Shown here: positions 23,843 through 35,699 of the stretch, piece after piece
How the letters are laid out: every line of letters starts with the position of its first letter
Numbering within the stretch: the first letter of the stretch is position 1
NCBI GenBank assembly: GCA_033002965.1
Contig: JAURVB010003142.1
Location: 152,424-216,423 of the forward strand
DNA from: Piper betle
Taxonomy: Eukaryota; Streptophyta; Magnoliopsida; Piperales; Piperaceae
Reading direction: 5' to 3'
Length of the DNA stretch: 64,000 bases
The notes under the pieces: model-generated
Told to the model about the DNA's origin: nothing
The model's database searches: none
Seen by the model: only the letters and a program-made list of their open reading frames with translations
Program-made: the position numbers and the translations under genes

Positions 23843-25260
23843 TAGCTTTTAAATTCTGAGGGTGTATTTTTTAATCCAAAAGGCATAACGTTCCATTCAT
23901 ATTGTCCAAAAGGGACGTTAAATGCAGTTTTATATCTATCTTGTTCTTTTATTTGGATTTGCCAAAATCCTGATTTTAAATCAAATTTACTAAATATTTG
24001 TGCTGTAACTAATCTTTTTAATAAATCTTTCTTATTAGGAATAGGATATCTAATCCATTTTAATACTTTATTAAGTGGTTTATAATTTATAACTAATCTA
24101 GGAGCACCTCTTTCTATTTCAGAGGCCTTATATACATAAAAAGCTGAACATGACCAAGGAGATTTACTTTCTCTTATTAACTTATTTTCTAATAAAGTTG
24201 TCATTTCCTTTTGACAATATTCGACTAATTCTTTATTCATTTGAATAGGTCTTGCTTTTGTAGGGATATTAGATTCATGAAATGTATCTTCATAAGGAAG
24301 AGATACTTCATGTTTCTTTCTATTCCAGAAAGCACTTGGTAATTCATTACATAAGTCTTGTTCAAATAATTCTTTAAATTTCTTAATTTTAGTTAAAATA
24401 TTTGGGTCTTCAAGTCTTTTTTCTAAAACTAAACTATTTACTTCATCTTTTAAATATTTAATATGTTCAACTTTATTTTGTATCTTTTCATTTATATTAT
24501 CAATTAAAGTTTTATGGGCTGGAAATTCTAGTTTAAAAGTAATTTCTTTACCTTTAAAAGTAGTATGTATCCCATCTTGATCTACTCTAAATGGTTCTAT
24601 TATAGAAGTAAATGGATTTCCTAGTATAATCTCAGTACCAGCATCTTTAACTAATATAAATGTTAAATATATACATGTATTACCAATACAGACAGTTGCA
24701 TGAGGTAATTTATAATTTATTTTTAATCTTTGATCATTAGCAGTAGATAATTTTTGAGTTGTTTTCTTATAAAATCTAGTAGGAATTAATCCTTCTCTAA
24801 TTATATTCCTATCTGCACTAGTATCTACTAGAGCTAATGTTTCCAATGTAAACTTTTTATCTAATATTAATTTTATTTTTAAAATATACCTTCTTTGGAT
24901 TGTTTGCTCAATTGTATTTAAATAAGTTTTCTCTTGAGAAGATTCTCCTATACAAAATTCTGAATCTTCAAAAACTTTTAAATTTTCTACTTCTTCTGAA
25001 TCAGAAGATTTATCATGTTCTTTTATTAATTCTAATATTTCTATTCTTTTCCTTAATTGACTAATTTCATTTTTTAATTCTTTTATTTCATACTTAAGAT
25101 CCTGAACTGTAATAGAAGTTTTATCTTTCTTTACTCTATCAAATACTTCAGTCATACTATATGGAGGATTAAGTATTACATCTTTTTTCTCTAATTTCTT
25201 TTCTTTAAAAGATCCTAATAATTTTTCCATATATTTTCTTTGTTCTTCTTTATCAGTCAT
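23842..25260 (-). pseudogene. Viral aspartic protease and reverse transcriptase N-terminal part
   Basis: A frame of 472 codons. A lysine/glutamate-rich probable coiled coil (about residues 55-90) precedes the retropepsin-like region with LALVDTSADRNII, where the usual DTG(A) reads DTSA. The RT fingers and palm follow (PTKARPIQMNKEL, SPWSCSAFYVYKASEIERGA, FDLKSGFWQIQI, FNVPFGQYEWNVMPFGLKN). The frame ends by frameshift just before the YIDD block. Confidence 0.85.
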
Positions 25261-25504
25261 ATTATCTATTATATCTAATAATAATGTTTCCTAAGCTGTA
25301 ATAACATTAATACTCAAATTATTAAGATTATTACATATTTCAAAAACACTATTACATTCACATTCATTATCAGTAGTTTGATTACTGGATTGAGAAGTTT
25401 CTTCTATTTCTAGTGCATCATACTCAGAAGTATCACTATTATATTCATCTATGATATTATATATTTCTGTTTTTTCTTCTTCAGAAATATTTAATTCTTT
25501 TATC

Positions 25505-25760
25505 TTCTTTCTTAATTTACATTGACTTCTAGTATGTCCCGGTTGTCCACAATCCCAACAGACTACTGATTTATGTCTTTCCAGATTTTGGATTATTTTT
25601 CTTAATTTTGGGTTTATTCCTTTTAATTTCTTCTTTTATAGGTTTATTTCTTCTTAATTTTCTTTTTATAAAAGATCTCTTTTGTATATTTGGTTTTGGA
25701 GGTATTATAGAAGGTAATTGGGTGCCAAATTGTTTACAAAATTCTCCCAATTCCTTTTTC
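25505..25760 (-). pseudogene. Viral CCHC zinc knuckle region
   Basis: Minus-strand reading at about 25565-25505 gives CWDCGQPGHTRSQCKLRK, a classic CX2CX4HX4C zinc knuckle next to the capsid region, followed by acidic sequence. Upstream, lysine-rich sequence connects to the capsid-like frame, with frame breaks between 25600 and 25760. Confidence 0.75.
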
Positions 25761-25764
25761 CCAA

Positions 25765-26325
25765 CTAACCTTTGTTTTTAAGTTGATTTTTTAATTTTAA
25801 ATCATTACATAAACTTAAACCTTCTACAATTATATCATTATGTAATTTTCCAAAAGTAAATAAATTATAAGGAATAACACCATTATACTGACTCCTAAGC
25901 TTTTCTTTAATTCTATCAGCAAATAAAGGAGGTAATCCAGCAATATATCTTTCTTTCCATAAATCGGAACTAGAATCATCTCTTTGAAATAATAAAGTTA
26001 AGAATGTATCATGATACCATCTATAATGAGTAAGAGTTGGACATTTTAAACTCATTAATAATCCTTGAGTTCTTTCTTTAATAATATGAGGATCTCCTAC
26101 AAAATTTTGTAATATAGTTAATATAAGTGTTATAACAGCATCTTCTATAGTTTGTCCTGTATTTTGATCTACTTTTGTAGCTCCTAAAATTTCTATTTTT
26201 TGTGCTGGTTGAAGATAATGATCCCACCAACCTTTCAAAATACCACTAAATCCTGAGGCTATCATTTCAGCTATTTGTCTATCACTCTGATTAGTTGTTT
26301 TACATATTGTACTATACATTAACAT
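25765..26325 (-). pseudogene. Viral capsid-like region
   Basis: A frame of 186 codons with GFSGILKGWWDHYLQPAQK and LWKERYIAGLPPLFADRIKE. These resemble the capsid region upstream of the zinc knuckle in caulimovirid polyproteins. The upstream continuation toward 26429 is broken by at least one stop. Confidence 0.7.
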
Positions 26326-26428
26326 ACCATGTAATGTTGTTAATATTTGATATTCTGATTGTCCATCTATATTCTATTCATATATAGATTTTGCTTCAAA
26401 TGATAATCCAGCATTCATTACGTTTTCT

Positions 26429-26974
26429 TCAAATAAAACAGATGCGGGAGTAGGTCTGATTATAATAGTTTCTAGTTGGTCCTGTAGGTTGTACCTTTAA
26501 AGGTTGTGCCATTTCTATCCTACTATTATTAAATTGATCTATTAATTGATCTATATCTTCATCTGTTAATTGATCTATATCCTTATTAATAACTCTTATT
26601 GAATCCTTTAATTTTAATCCACTTAACCTTGTTACTAATTTTTTAATAAATTCATCACTTAAATTTTTATTTTGTATTACAGGTTTTGTGGTGATTGGAG
26701 GTTTAATTAAAGCAGGAGTTATTGTAGAATCTATTATTTTTTCTTTCCCTTTATCTTTAACACAACATTTGTCTTCTATCTGAGCTAAATGTGTTGCTAA
26801 GGTTTGTAAATGTAAATGTGTATAATTATTTTGTTTAATAATAACAGATGTATCTTCATTATATTTTTTATCAATTGTAAGATAAGAAGTAGCCTCAATA
26901 GAACCATATTTAATATTTCCTACTGGAGGATGTTTACTATTGATTACCTTTCCATCTGTAGTAACCCAATTCAC
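26429..26974 (-). pseudogene. Viral polyprotein linker between movement and capsid regions
   Basis: A frame of 181 codons containing VTTDGKVINSKHPPVGNIKY and a run of Asp/Gln/Ile repeats (DIDQLTDEDIDQLIDQF). Upstream (about 27000-27356) the same strand encodes further viral sequence in broken frames, including EIIFNRPSVSYRS. No separate function was assigned. Confidence 0.6.
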
Positions 26975-27360
26975 ATTTACTTTAGCCTGAACACTGTGTA
27001 TACCAATCTACGAATGGAATCTCTTTTCTAATATTTGTTAAATGTTGATAATATTCTTTTTATTGTTATCTAACTGTAACTGAATATGGTTTTGAAAATA
27101 CCATTCTCTAAATTTTTTATTTTTATCTAGCATAAATTCTTTTGAGCACTTTTCTTTATTAGGTATATATTTATACATATTGATTTTTAAATTCATTTCA
27201 GATAATGTTGGTTCTTCTGTATATATTCCATGAGGTATCTGTTGTTTTGAAATATATATACCTTTTATGCTAGAAGAACTTTCATTTGAATTCAGAGTTT
27301 AGATCTATAAGAAACACTAGGTCTATTAAAAATAATTTCTACATTCCCATCTGACTCGAT

Positions 27361-27370
27361 TGGTATCAGA
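27361..27370 (+). promoter_or_regulatory. Primer-binding site for tRNA-iMet (pararetrovirus)
   Basis: TGGTATCAGA is complementary to the 3' end of plant initiator tRNA-Met, which primes minus-strand synthesis in caulimovirids and marks position 1 of their genome maps. It lies almost exactly on the junction between the two inverted fragments. Confidence 0.75.
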
Positions 27371-27499
27371 TATTGAGACTAGTCAAATAGATGACGGTGT
27401 CCAAGTCCTGGTAAGTTCTTGTAAGCCAAGGAAGGTGTTTAGGCAATTTGGATTGGCTTCACCTAGGAAATTCCTATTTGATTAACTCTTGATCTTCTT

Positions 27500-27781
27500 A
27501 TGGCTTTTTTATCCAGTATAGTGAAGAAACCCAGAGCTTTGTCTGATTTTAGAAATTCAGAACATATAATTTATAAGAACATGAAACAGAAGTTAAACAA
27601 ATGGACTCTTCTTAAAGTTCACCCAAGTTTTGTATATAATAAAGGTATAGTAGAATTTAAACAGTCATATATAATAAAAACTTTTGAACAAAGTATTAAT
27701 GTAGAAAATATGACAGAAACTATTACCTTATTAAAATCCAAATTGTTAGATGAATTAAGAACAAAATATATATCCATCTAG
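27500..27781 (+). pseudogene. Viral movement-protein N-terminus, truncated
   Basis: A frame of 93 codons starting MAFLSSIVKKPRALSDFR, the first frame after the primer site. It stops at 27779-27781 where a frameshift occurs; homologous reading continues in another frame from about 27775 to 28392. Confidence 0.7.
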
Positions 27782-28725
27782 GCTTAATTCAAGTAGCAAT
27801 AAAACCATTAACAAGGGATGGATTAAATACCTATTTATTATTATGTTTACGAGATAAAAGACATAATAAGTTTAGTGATTCATTATTAGGTATAATAGAA
27901 TCAACCTTAGGAAATGACCCAGTATATTTTAATTGTTATCCAAATTATTCAGTAAGTCTTTTTGACCCCAATATCCAAGATACTTTAGCTTTAAATATTC
28001 AAACACAAGGATATGATATGTTACTAGGATCTATGAATTTATGTGTTATTTATCGTATATGTTTTAAAGCTATGAATACTATAAATCCTAATTCTCGGAT
28101 AGAAAGTCATAAAGGAAAAACTACTTTGTTTCAAATAGATATTAATAAAAGTAATATAACTATTCCTAAGACAATTACATGGAATGAAATTACATTACCA
28201 GATTCTTGGAAATTAGATAATATAGTACCTTCTAAAGTAATAAAAAGAACAACTGAACAAATAATTGAAACCTCAGATGTGAATGTAGAAATTATTTTTA
28301 AATTAGAATTTCCAGCCCATAAAACTTTAATTGACAATATAAATGAAAAAATACAAAATAAAGTTGAACATATCAAATATTTAAAAGATTAAGTAAATAG
28401 TTTAGTTTTAGAAAAAAGACTTGAAGACCCAAATATTTTAAATAAAATTGAGAAATTTAAAGAATTATTTGAACAAGATCTATATAATGAATTACCCAAT
28501 GCTTTTTGGGATAGAAAGAAGCATGAAGTTTCTCTTCCTTATGAAGATACATTTCATGAATCTAATATACCTACAAAAGCAAGACCTATTTAAATGAATA
28601 AAGAATTAATTGAATATTGTCAAAAGGAAATGATAACTTTATTAAAAAACAAATTAATAAGGGAAAGTAAATCTCCTTGGTCATGTTCAGCTTTTTATAT
28701 ATATAAGGCCTCTGAAATAGAAAGG
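27782..28725 (+). pseudogene. Viral movement-protein part fused by deletion to protease/RT part
   Basis: Open from about 27782 to 28392 with movement-protein-like sequence (KPLTRDGLNTYLLLCLRD; DTLALNIQTQGYDMLLGSMN). From about 28300 it becomes KLEFPAHKTLIDNINEKI, which in the minus fragment lies after the protease. Capsid, knuckle and most of the protease are absent. In-frame stops follow at 28390 and 28591. Confidence 0.75.
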
Positions 28726-29519
28726 TTCTTGCACGTTGTTCAATGCAGTCTATTCTATATTATACATAATATTTTATTATAATTATTTTTTAAAAAATTG
28801 AATATGTTAATGGAGAATTAATGTACTTGTAAGTGATAAAAAATTATTTTAATTGAGAAGTGTATCGGTCTTGATTAAGTAATATAGTAATGAATAAAGT
28901 ATCGTTCTCATGAGTAAAAGGTTATTCAAACAATTAGGATTCTAAACCTAAATTATCTAGAGTAAAAGAAAATGAATTTTTGATATCTTTATTTGATCAA
29001 ATTCTTATAAAACCTGTGACTTAAGTTAGAATTTTATATTAATGAACCAGCCGGTTTAGCTGTCGGTTTGAGGCCAATCAGTTTTATGACACATGTGGTG
29101 AGTCAAGGCCGACCATGTATTGTGAAAGATGAGGGTTAAGTGTACCCCAATATATTATGATAAAATTAGAAAAATGATAAAAAATAAATTATCAGAGTAT
29201 ATGACAATATGCTAATTATTTTTTTAATGTATTTGATCATAGAATTATTTTCATGTCGAATAACGTATTAGATCGTGCTAGATAGCAGTTTGAGTGAGTT
29301 GTTAGTTATAGAACATATCATTTTGATATTATTAAGCATATTATATTTTATGGTATTTTTTCATTTTTTTCTAATTTCTTGTAAATTTTATTAGGAGTTA
29401 GTAAATATTTTTGTCTCGAGTAAGAGTAGAGTCAACCTTTAATTACGAGATTGCCACCAAACCCTTCACCATCAAGTTTCCTCCCCTCATCCCGTCGCCA
29501 CTGCTGACGCCACCTCCAA
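28726..29519. other. AT-rich spacer with a hAT-like relic
   Basis: 28726-29290 is AT-rich without recognised content. About 29300-29519 resembles the left-centre part of the GC-core hAT-like family: a TTTTGATATTATT motif, then CTCGAGTAAGAGTAGAGTCAACCTTTAATTACGAGATTGCCACC (given here only as the pattern CTCGAGT..GAGTCAAC..TTAATTACGA), as in copies A and B. The copy is interrupted at 29520 by the next repeat. Confidence 0.5.
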
Positions 29520-32500
29520 TGTAACACCCCGTTTCGGTTCACCCGCGAACTAAACCAAAAATGCTACCGGTGACTGAATCGTTTGCTAATCTACTTGATT
29601 TAGTTAAGCCGACTTTAATCTAACCTCGACATCTCAAGAATATATAATGCATGGATGAGATGCTTAGTTTCCAATGTTGTTATAAATGAATGTTATGATA
29701 TGCAATTATATTCAAAACAAAACAAACATGTGAAAAGTTTGAAAAATAACTATTTTTAAAACAAAACGGACATAGTTCCCTTAAAAGTATAATTGGGACC
29801 ACCCGGTCAATAACAAACATTATACACGGATAACAATAGAAATAACAAATATAGCAAAAAATATAATGTTTTTCTCACAACATTTCCATTATCATCAATT
29901 TTTCTTCTTCTAAGATGAGTCTGGACTTTATTTCTTAGCCAGTTTAGTTCCAATCGCAATTATAATCACATGTAAAACATTTTAGGGTTTACTCTCAACA
30001 ATTCTACAATAAAACATTCCAGCATTTAATTAATAACTATTTACAACAGTGCATCACACCACAATTTCCATTCATTCGGCAGGTACATGTGTGCATAGTA
30101 CATCGTTGTTCCTTCGCAGTCCCGACAACACTTAATTATCCAGATTCTTACCTACATATATAATACAAAAATGTTAGTAACGAGTATTACTCGTCCAGAA
30201 ATAACTAATAATCAAACTAGCACAGAAGAGCTGACTCTCTTATTAAATGAAATCATTTGTATACTTCTTCATAGAATTTCTCATAAGGAAACTAATTAGG
30301 AGCCATCGGCCTTGGTTCGACAGCATCCCATTCTAACTCATTACGATGCCTCGAAAAATTTTAAAATTATCCCTTGTGCGGGAAAATCAATTATCCTTCA
30401 GCCCTCTACATCCTATGTATCACTCCTAGCCTTGACTATAGAGGTCGGGTACTCTCAGGCAGGCGCCTTCAGTACCCTTTTGAATCCAGAAGTCTAGACA
30501 TGTGCTGCAATGCAGTATGCATAATCCTCCACATTTCTCCAGATTTGAGGAACTCAAAGGTGGAGTTATCAGGATCCCTCAGGAATGGAATATTCCGCTA
30601 ACCAATCAAGAGCCCACTTTGACTGGCATGTGCCCCCTTGCAATTCACGTGAGTTGACTTTCCCTTGTCGTACATCTCACTTGAAAACACTAATAATTCT
30701 ATATGTACACAGGTCTGGGTAAGAATTTTAGTATAGTAGGCCAATGGCAACTTATAGTGGATCTTGTTTTTGAAATCAGACTCGAAGGATTTCATCCTTG
30801 AGGGTTACCAACCCAAAAATTTGTGCAACTAAATGGCCCGTGTGGACTGGGATACAATAAATCCACCACTCGACATGTCCGCTTACCTATTGAAACAAAT
30901 CACGATAGAGTGAACAAGTCAAACAAGAAGAAAGTCCTCAACAGACATGGTAGAAACTCCAATTGTGTTTATGCGCCTAGGCTGCGAGCTCCTACTTTGT
31001 ACCTACACATCAAAACTAAAAGCTAACGCTAGCTATGATGTATTCACACTTCCTATATCACACTCACATCAATCTATATCAAGATTTTCTAGGCTACATT
31101 GCATTTAATTAACAATTCATACTTAATTAGTTCCTTAGCATTTATTTTAATACAAATCAAATCACACAAATTCAATTTTATTTACAATCAAATATTTTAT
31201 CGCATCAAACAATTAAATCCTAGCATATTGTACTAATAATTATTAATTTTAATTAATTATGTCAGAGCTAATTATACCCTGCATCGTTAGCGTTCGGCGA
31301 TGACTAGGGTTTCTCGCGTGGTTCGAGACTCAAATTTGGCACATTGTGGCATTCGAAGTTTGATTGGGTTTAACTAGACAAATTTGGCAAAAATCGGGCT
31401 ATTTTTGACGAATTTCAACGAATCCAATTTTCTTGTAGTTTCCGGTAGTTTTCTAGCAGTTTCTGGCGATTTTCTAGCAAGGCAATCGGGGTTGTGGGCG
31501 GCACTAGTTGAGCGAGCTCAACTCAACTATGGTGGTGGTGTCGGCAGCAACGGTAGGGATGATCTCCAGTGACGGCCATGAGTCGGGCATACTTGACCCT
31601 CATCGTTCATAATGCACTGTTGGCTTTGGCTCAGCATTTAGGTCAGGAAACTGACTCAACTTGAACTGACGATTGAATAGATTGGTTCACTAGTGTAAAA
31701 CTCTGACTCAAGTCGGTTTATATCTAGACATTGTACAGTAGCCGATTGATGTCGTCAAGCTCTGCCGGAGAGTCAACGAGCCATCCCCCACCATCTCGTC
31801 CATCATCAGGCCTCCACGATACGATGAAGACACCTAAATGTGTTGCGCTCCTAATGCCGACTTTGCTGCCGGCCGCACCGCTGTGCCGTTGCCATGCTGC
31901 CATTGCCTTTTCGTTGACCTAGACACCCTTCCTCCTCCCCGTGCGCCACCGCTGAGACTGGCCCAAGGGCCAATCGTGCAAGTCCATGCATCTTTGATCA
32001 ACCCAAGGTTGCCGTCGGTAACTGTTGTTGCCGCCGTTGCCCTCACCCTCACCATGGTCATGTCGAGCTCACCGAGTTACTCCCATAATCTCGACTACAT
32101 CGGCAGGAAAGTTGCTAGAAAACCACCAGAAAGCTGCCAAAAAGTCGGATTTCTTGAAATTCACTCAAAATCGCTGGATTTTTGTCAATTCCCTCACGCC
32201 AAACCCAAAAGAGCTTTGGACGCTACCGGGTGCCAAATTCGAGTCCCAAAACATGTGACCAAACCCTAATCGTCCTCGATTGCAAACAACGCGAGGTATA
32301 ATTACCTTCAACTTAATTATTTAAATTTGATAATTATTAATATAGCATGTTAGGATTTGATTGTAAATAAAATGAATTTGTATGATTGGAATGGTATTGA
32401 ACAAATGCTAATGAACTAATTAAGTAAATTAATTATGATTTGTTAATCAACTGCAATGTAATTTAGGAAGTTATGATGTGACTTGATGTGAATAGGTCTA

Positions 32501-33790
32501 ATGAGTGTGTTATTTAGGATGTATGAATGCATTATTTAGATAGTGAGTATTAACTTTTAGATTTGATGTGTAGGTACAGAGTTGGAGCTCATCGCCTAGA
32601 AGCGTGAACACGATTGAAGCTTTTACCAAGTTCGTTTAAGACTCGCTTCTAGTTTGATCTTCTCATTCTATCGTTATTGATTTTACATGTAAGTAGACAT
32701 GTAGAATTGTGGATTTATCAATCCCACTCCATATAGGCTATTTAGTCGTACGAATTTTCGGATTAATAACCCTCAAGGATAAGATCCCTCGAGTTTGTTT
32801 TAAAAACTAAGATCCAAATCATGATACCTTCAGGCCTATTATCTTCTGATCTCTACACATACCTATGTATATATAGATTTTTCAATTTTCAAGTGAGGTG
32901 TGACAAGGGGAAAGTCGACACGCACGTACCACTAGTCATGCACATGCCAGTCAAAGTAGGCTCTAGATTGGTCAGCGGGTCGTTCCATTCTTGAGGTATC
33001 TTGACAACTCCACATTTTGAGTTTCTCAAACCCGAAGAAGTGTGGATGATTATGGGTTCTGCTTTGTAGCGCATGTCTAGACTTATAAATTCAAAGAGTA
33101 CTGAAGGGGCCTGCCTAAGAGTACTTGGCTTCTGTATTGAGGGCCAAAAGGTGTACGGATTATATAGACGGCTTTAGGATAATTGATTTTCTCGAGTGTG
33201 GGATAGTTTGAAAGGCATAAGCCCAGTGAGAATGTGACACTATTTAAGTCGAGGCGTACAGTTCCTGATTAGTGCCCTTTTGAGTGATTGTAATACAGAA
33301 ATATAGATGATTGATTTTATTTAATATGAGAGTCACCTCTTATACTCCACTTTGATTATTTAGTTATTTCTTAACCCGTAATACCTGTTACTAATTTTTC
33401 CCTATTACATATGTAAGTGAGAACTTGAATAACTAAACACTGTCGGGACCACGGAGGAGCAATGATGCAACATACACACATATACCTCCTGAGATGGAAT
33501 GAAAATTGTGATGTTATGAATTGGTGTGAATTATGATGGATAAAATGCTATAATATTTGATTGTAAGAAATGTTTGGGATGAATTTATGATATAATCTGT
33601 GTGTGTTGACTATCATGAATGGAATTGAACCGGATCAACTAATGGGGTCAAGATCCAGTTTGAAAAAATGAAAATGGTTATAATGTGAATGTTGTGTGAA
33701 AGATGTTCTAGCAATGTTTTACGTTTTTATCGTTATATATACATATTATCTGTTATTGACAGGAAGGTCCCTAGTGCACTTTTAGACTAA
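29520..33790. repeat. Large inverted repeat made of two copies of a TGTAACACCCC-type element
   Basis: The left arm starts TGTAACACCCCGTTTCGG at about 29520 and runs to about 31550. The right arm, about 32000-33790, is the same sequence inverted: for example CCTTGAGGGTTA near 30800 against TAACCCTCAAGG near 32769, and TTGGCACATTG near 31338 against the inverse of GGTGCCAAATT near 32230. The right arm is truncated at its outer end and lacks roughly the first 250 bp of the left arm. The ~450 bp centre is GC-richer. No protein domain was found. A third copy, plus strand, is the nested element at 38186-44330. Confidence 0.75.
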
Positions 33791-34979
33791 TCGCATTCAA
33801 TTAATAGTTATATTTTTTAAATCACTCCAGACAAAGTATAATTAATTATTCATTTAATTAATTAGTTAGCATAATTTCTCTCTTTGAAACCTCTACAAAC
33901 TTCAACAATTAATCAAATAAATAAAAATATTAAATAGAATAAAACGCAACTCTCATGAAAAATAATAATATAAACTTTAATTAATGTACAATATTAAGTC
34001 ATTTATTTAAGATTCATTTACTCTCTGTCATAAAGTAATCTACTCTATGAAATTAGAAGGTAAAACCCAAACTAGAATGCTTGAAAGATTTGTAATAATA
34101 ATATAATAAAGCCCAAAGAAAAGAAACAAGAAAAACTTTTATGATTTAATCTCTAAAAGTAGCGTTTATTCTCTTTTTAAGCCTAACAAGATGGAAAAAT
34201 ATATGAGAAAGGGTCTCAAATTTCATACATAAATAACTCTTCTATAGTTAAAAGTAATAATAATTTTCTTTTGGAAGTCAATTCTTCTATCGGTTTGCGG
34301 CGCTCACTTACTTTTCTACTATTAACTGGTTTCCAAAACAGCTTCAAAATGTTCTACATTTAACTAATTCAAGTTCTTTCCAATTATCTTTTCATAAATA
34401 CTTCAAATTAACTAATAAAGATTCCTTCTTCACAATAGACGAACCAAGACTTTTCTTAAATAAATTGATTTTTTTATTTTCTCAGACTTTCTTCTCATCT
34501 TTTCTGCTCCAACCTCTTTTAAATATTAAACATAGATTAAAATTAAATTTATATCCTAATACAACTATTAAAAATAATAATTTCTAAATAAAAACTAAAA
34601 TAACTAAAACTAATAAAAATTACTAAAAAGTAAAAATACGATAAAAATATCTAAAAATCTAAGGAACTAAACACAATAAAGCACATAAGAATTAGTTAAG
34701 TATATATAAAATACACAATTATCAAAAACTTGTTTAAATTGATTTTTTTATAAATATATTATTGTGTAATGCATGAAACATTCTTTTGATTTTCCAACTC
34801 TTTTGTATACGTGGTTTTAATTAAAATTCATTTTTTAGCAATATGTTCTCACATGTTGAACCCTCTCAGTCTATTCGATTTTATAAATATTTTTATTATA
34901 CTTTATAAAAGATTTAGTATATTTTGACAAGTAATGCAAAATGACATTAGAAACTCCACTTTTTATTTACATTCAATGT
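33791..34979. other. AT-rich intergenic stretch
   Basis: Strongly AT-rich sequence with no recognised gene, RNA or well-defined repeat. It lies between the inverted repeat and the copia LTR. Confidence 0.5.
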
Positions 34980-35358
34980 AAATCCTTATATTTACAATAA
35001 ATAAATCATACTCATTTTACATTAATTAAGTCATACCTCCCGCCATGATGATTTCACAAATATTTTTTAGATCTTATGATATATTGCACTTCCAAAATCA
35101 TGGTAGACAGAGACAAAAAATTACTCAGGGACCCCAAAGACAAACACCGTATTTATAATTTCTCCCATCAAGAAATTATATGAATAACTCCTATGGCAAA
35201 TAACCATTAATTAGTTAGGAATGCTAAAGGAAGTCTTGTGAATACAAAAGAAGTTTACGAATACAAAACTTAATTATATTACTAATTAATATATTTAGAT
35301 AATCATATATAAACTATAAATGATGAGGACTACATAAAGTTAGAATAAAATTCTAACA
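34980..35358 (-). repeat. Copia 3' LTR
   Basis: Matches the right-hand LTR in order of motifs: TATGTAGTCCTCAT near its start, TTAATTAGTAATATAATTA and AGAAATTATAAATACGG in the middle, and a TGATTTATTTATTGTAAATAT end. Preceded on the minus strand by the purine-rich CCAAGTGGGCAAA. Divergence from the 5' LTR is considerable, so the element is old. Confidence 0.75.
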
Positions 35359-35574
35359 TTTGCCCACTTGGTCTGAACATATATCACCATGCATAATATT
35401 ATCCAAAGTATTAATATTTTAAAAGAAGAGTATTATATATTAATCGTAGTGGTGAGTCTTCTTTAATTAAGTATTACCTTCCATATATTACAATGTAAAT
35501 TACTCTTAAGAAGCTTATAATGTAGTTTAGACTTCATGAATAAGCCTACAATGCTTATTTGGGTCCAAACACAT

Positions 35575-35622
<48 letters not shown>

Positions 35623-35699
35623 CAACAACTTTGTCATTCTCCAATATAATATGTACACTTATAATGATCGAAGAACATAATAGTTGAATTGTCATAATA

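Larger units (their letters stand above)
21090..27356 (-). mobile_element. Endogenous pararetrovirus (Caulimoviridae), minus-strand fragment, degraded
   Basis: A long AT-rich viral segment read on the minus strand. From 27356 downward it carries, in order, part of a movement-protein region, a capsid-like region, a CCHC zinc knuckle, an aspartic protease, reverse transcriptase, RNase H, three further open frames, and a TATA-containing leader. This MP-CP-PR-RT-RH order is known for petuvirus- and florendovirus-like members; the genus cannot be fixed here. Several stops and frameshifts break the coding, so this is a fossil copy and not a replicating virus. It is joined head to head to a second viral fragment at about 27357-27361. 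Confidence 0.9.
27361..28725 (+). mobile_element. Endogenous pararetrovirus, plus-strand fragment with large internal deletion
   Basis: A second fragment of the same viral type in the opposite orientation. It begins at the tRNA-iMet primer site TGGTATCAGA (27361-27370), has a ~130 bp leader, then the movement-protein start (27500), and jumps at about 28287-28301 straight into sequence that matches the protease/RT part of the minus fragment. It ends at about 28725 inside RT. The reading is broken by one frameshift near 27779 and two in-frame stops (28390-28392 and 28591-28593). Confidence 0.88.

Noticed and set aside
21090..28725. A live, replication-competent pararetrovirus
   Set aside because: Frameshifts, stops, an internal deletion and the inverted arrangement show decayed fragments.
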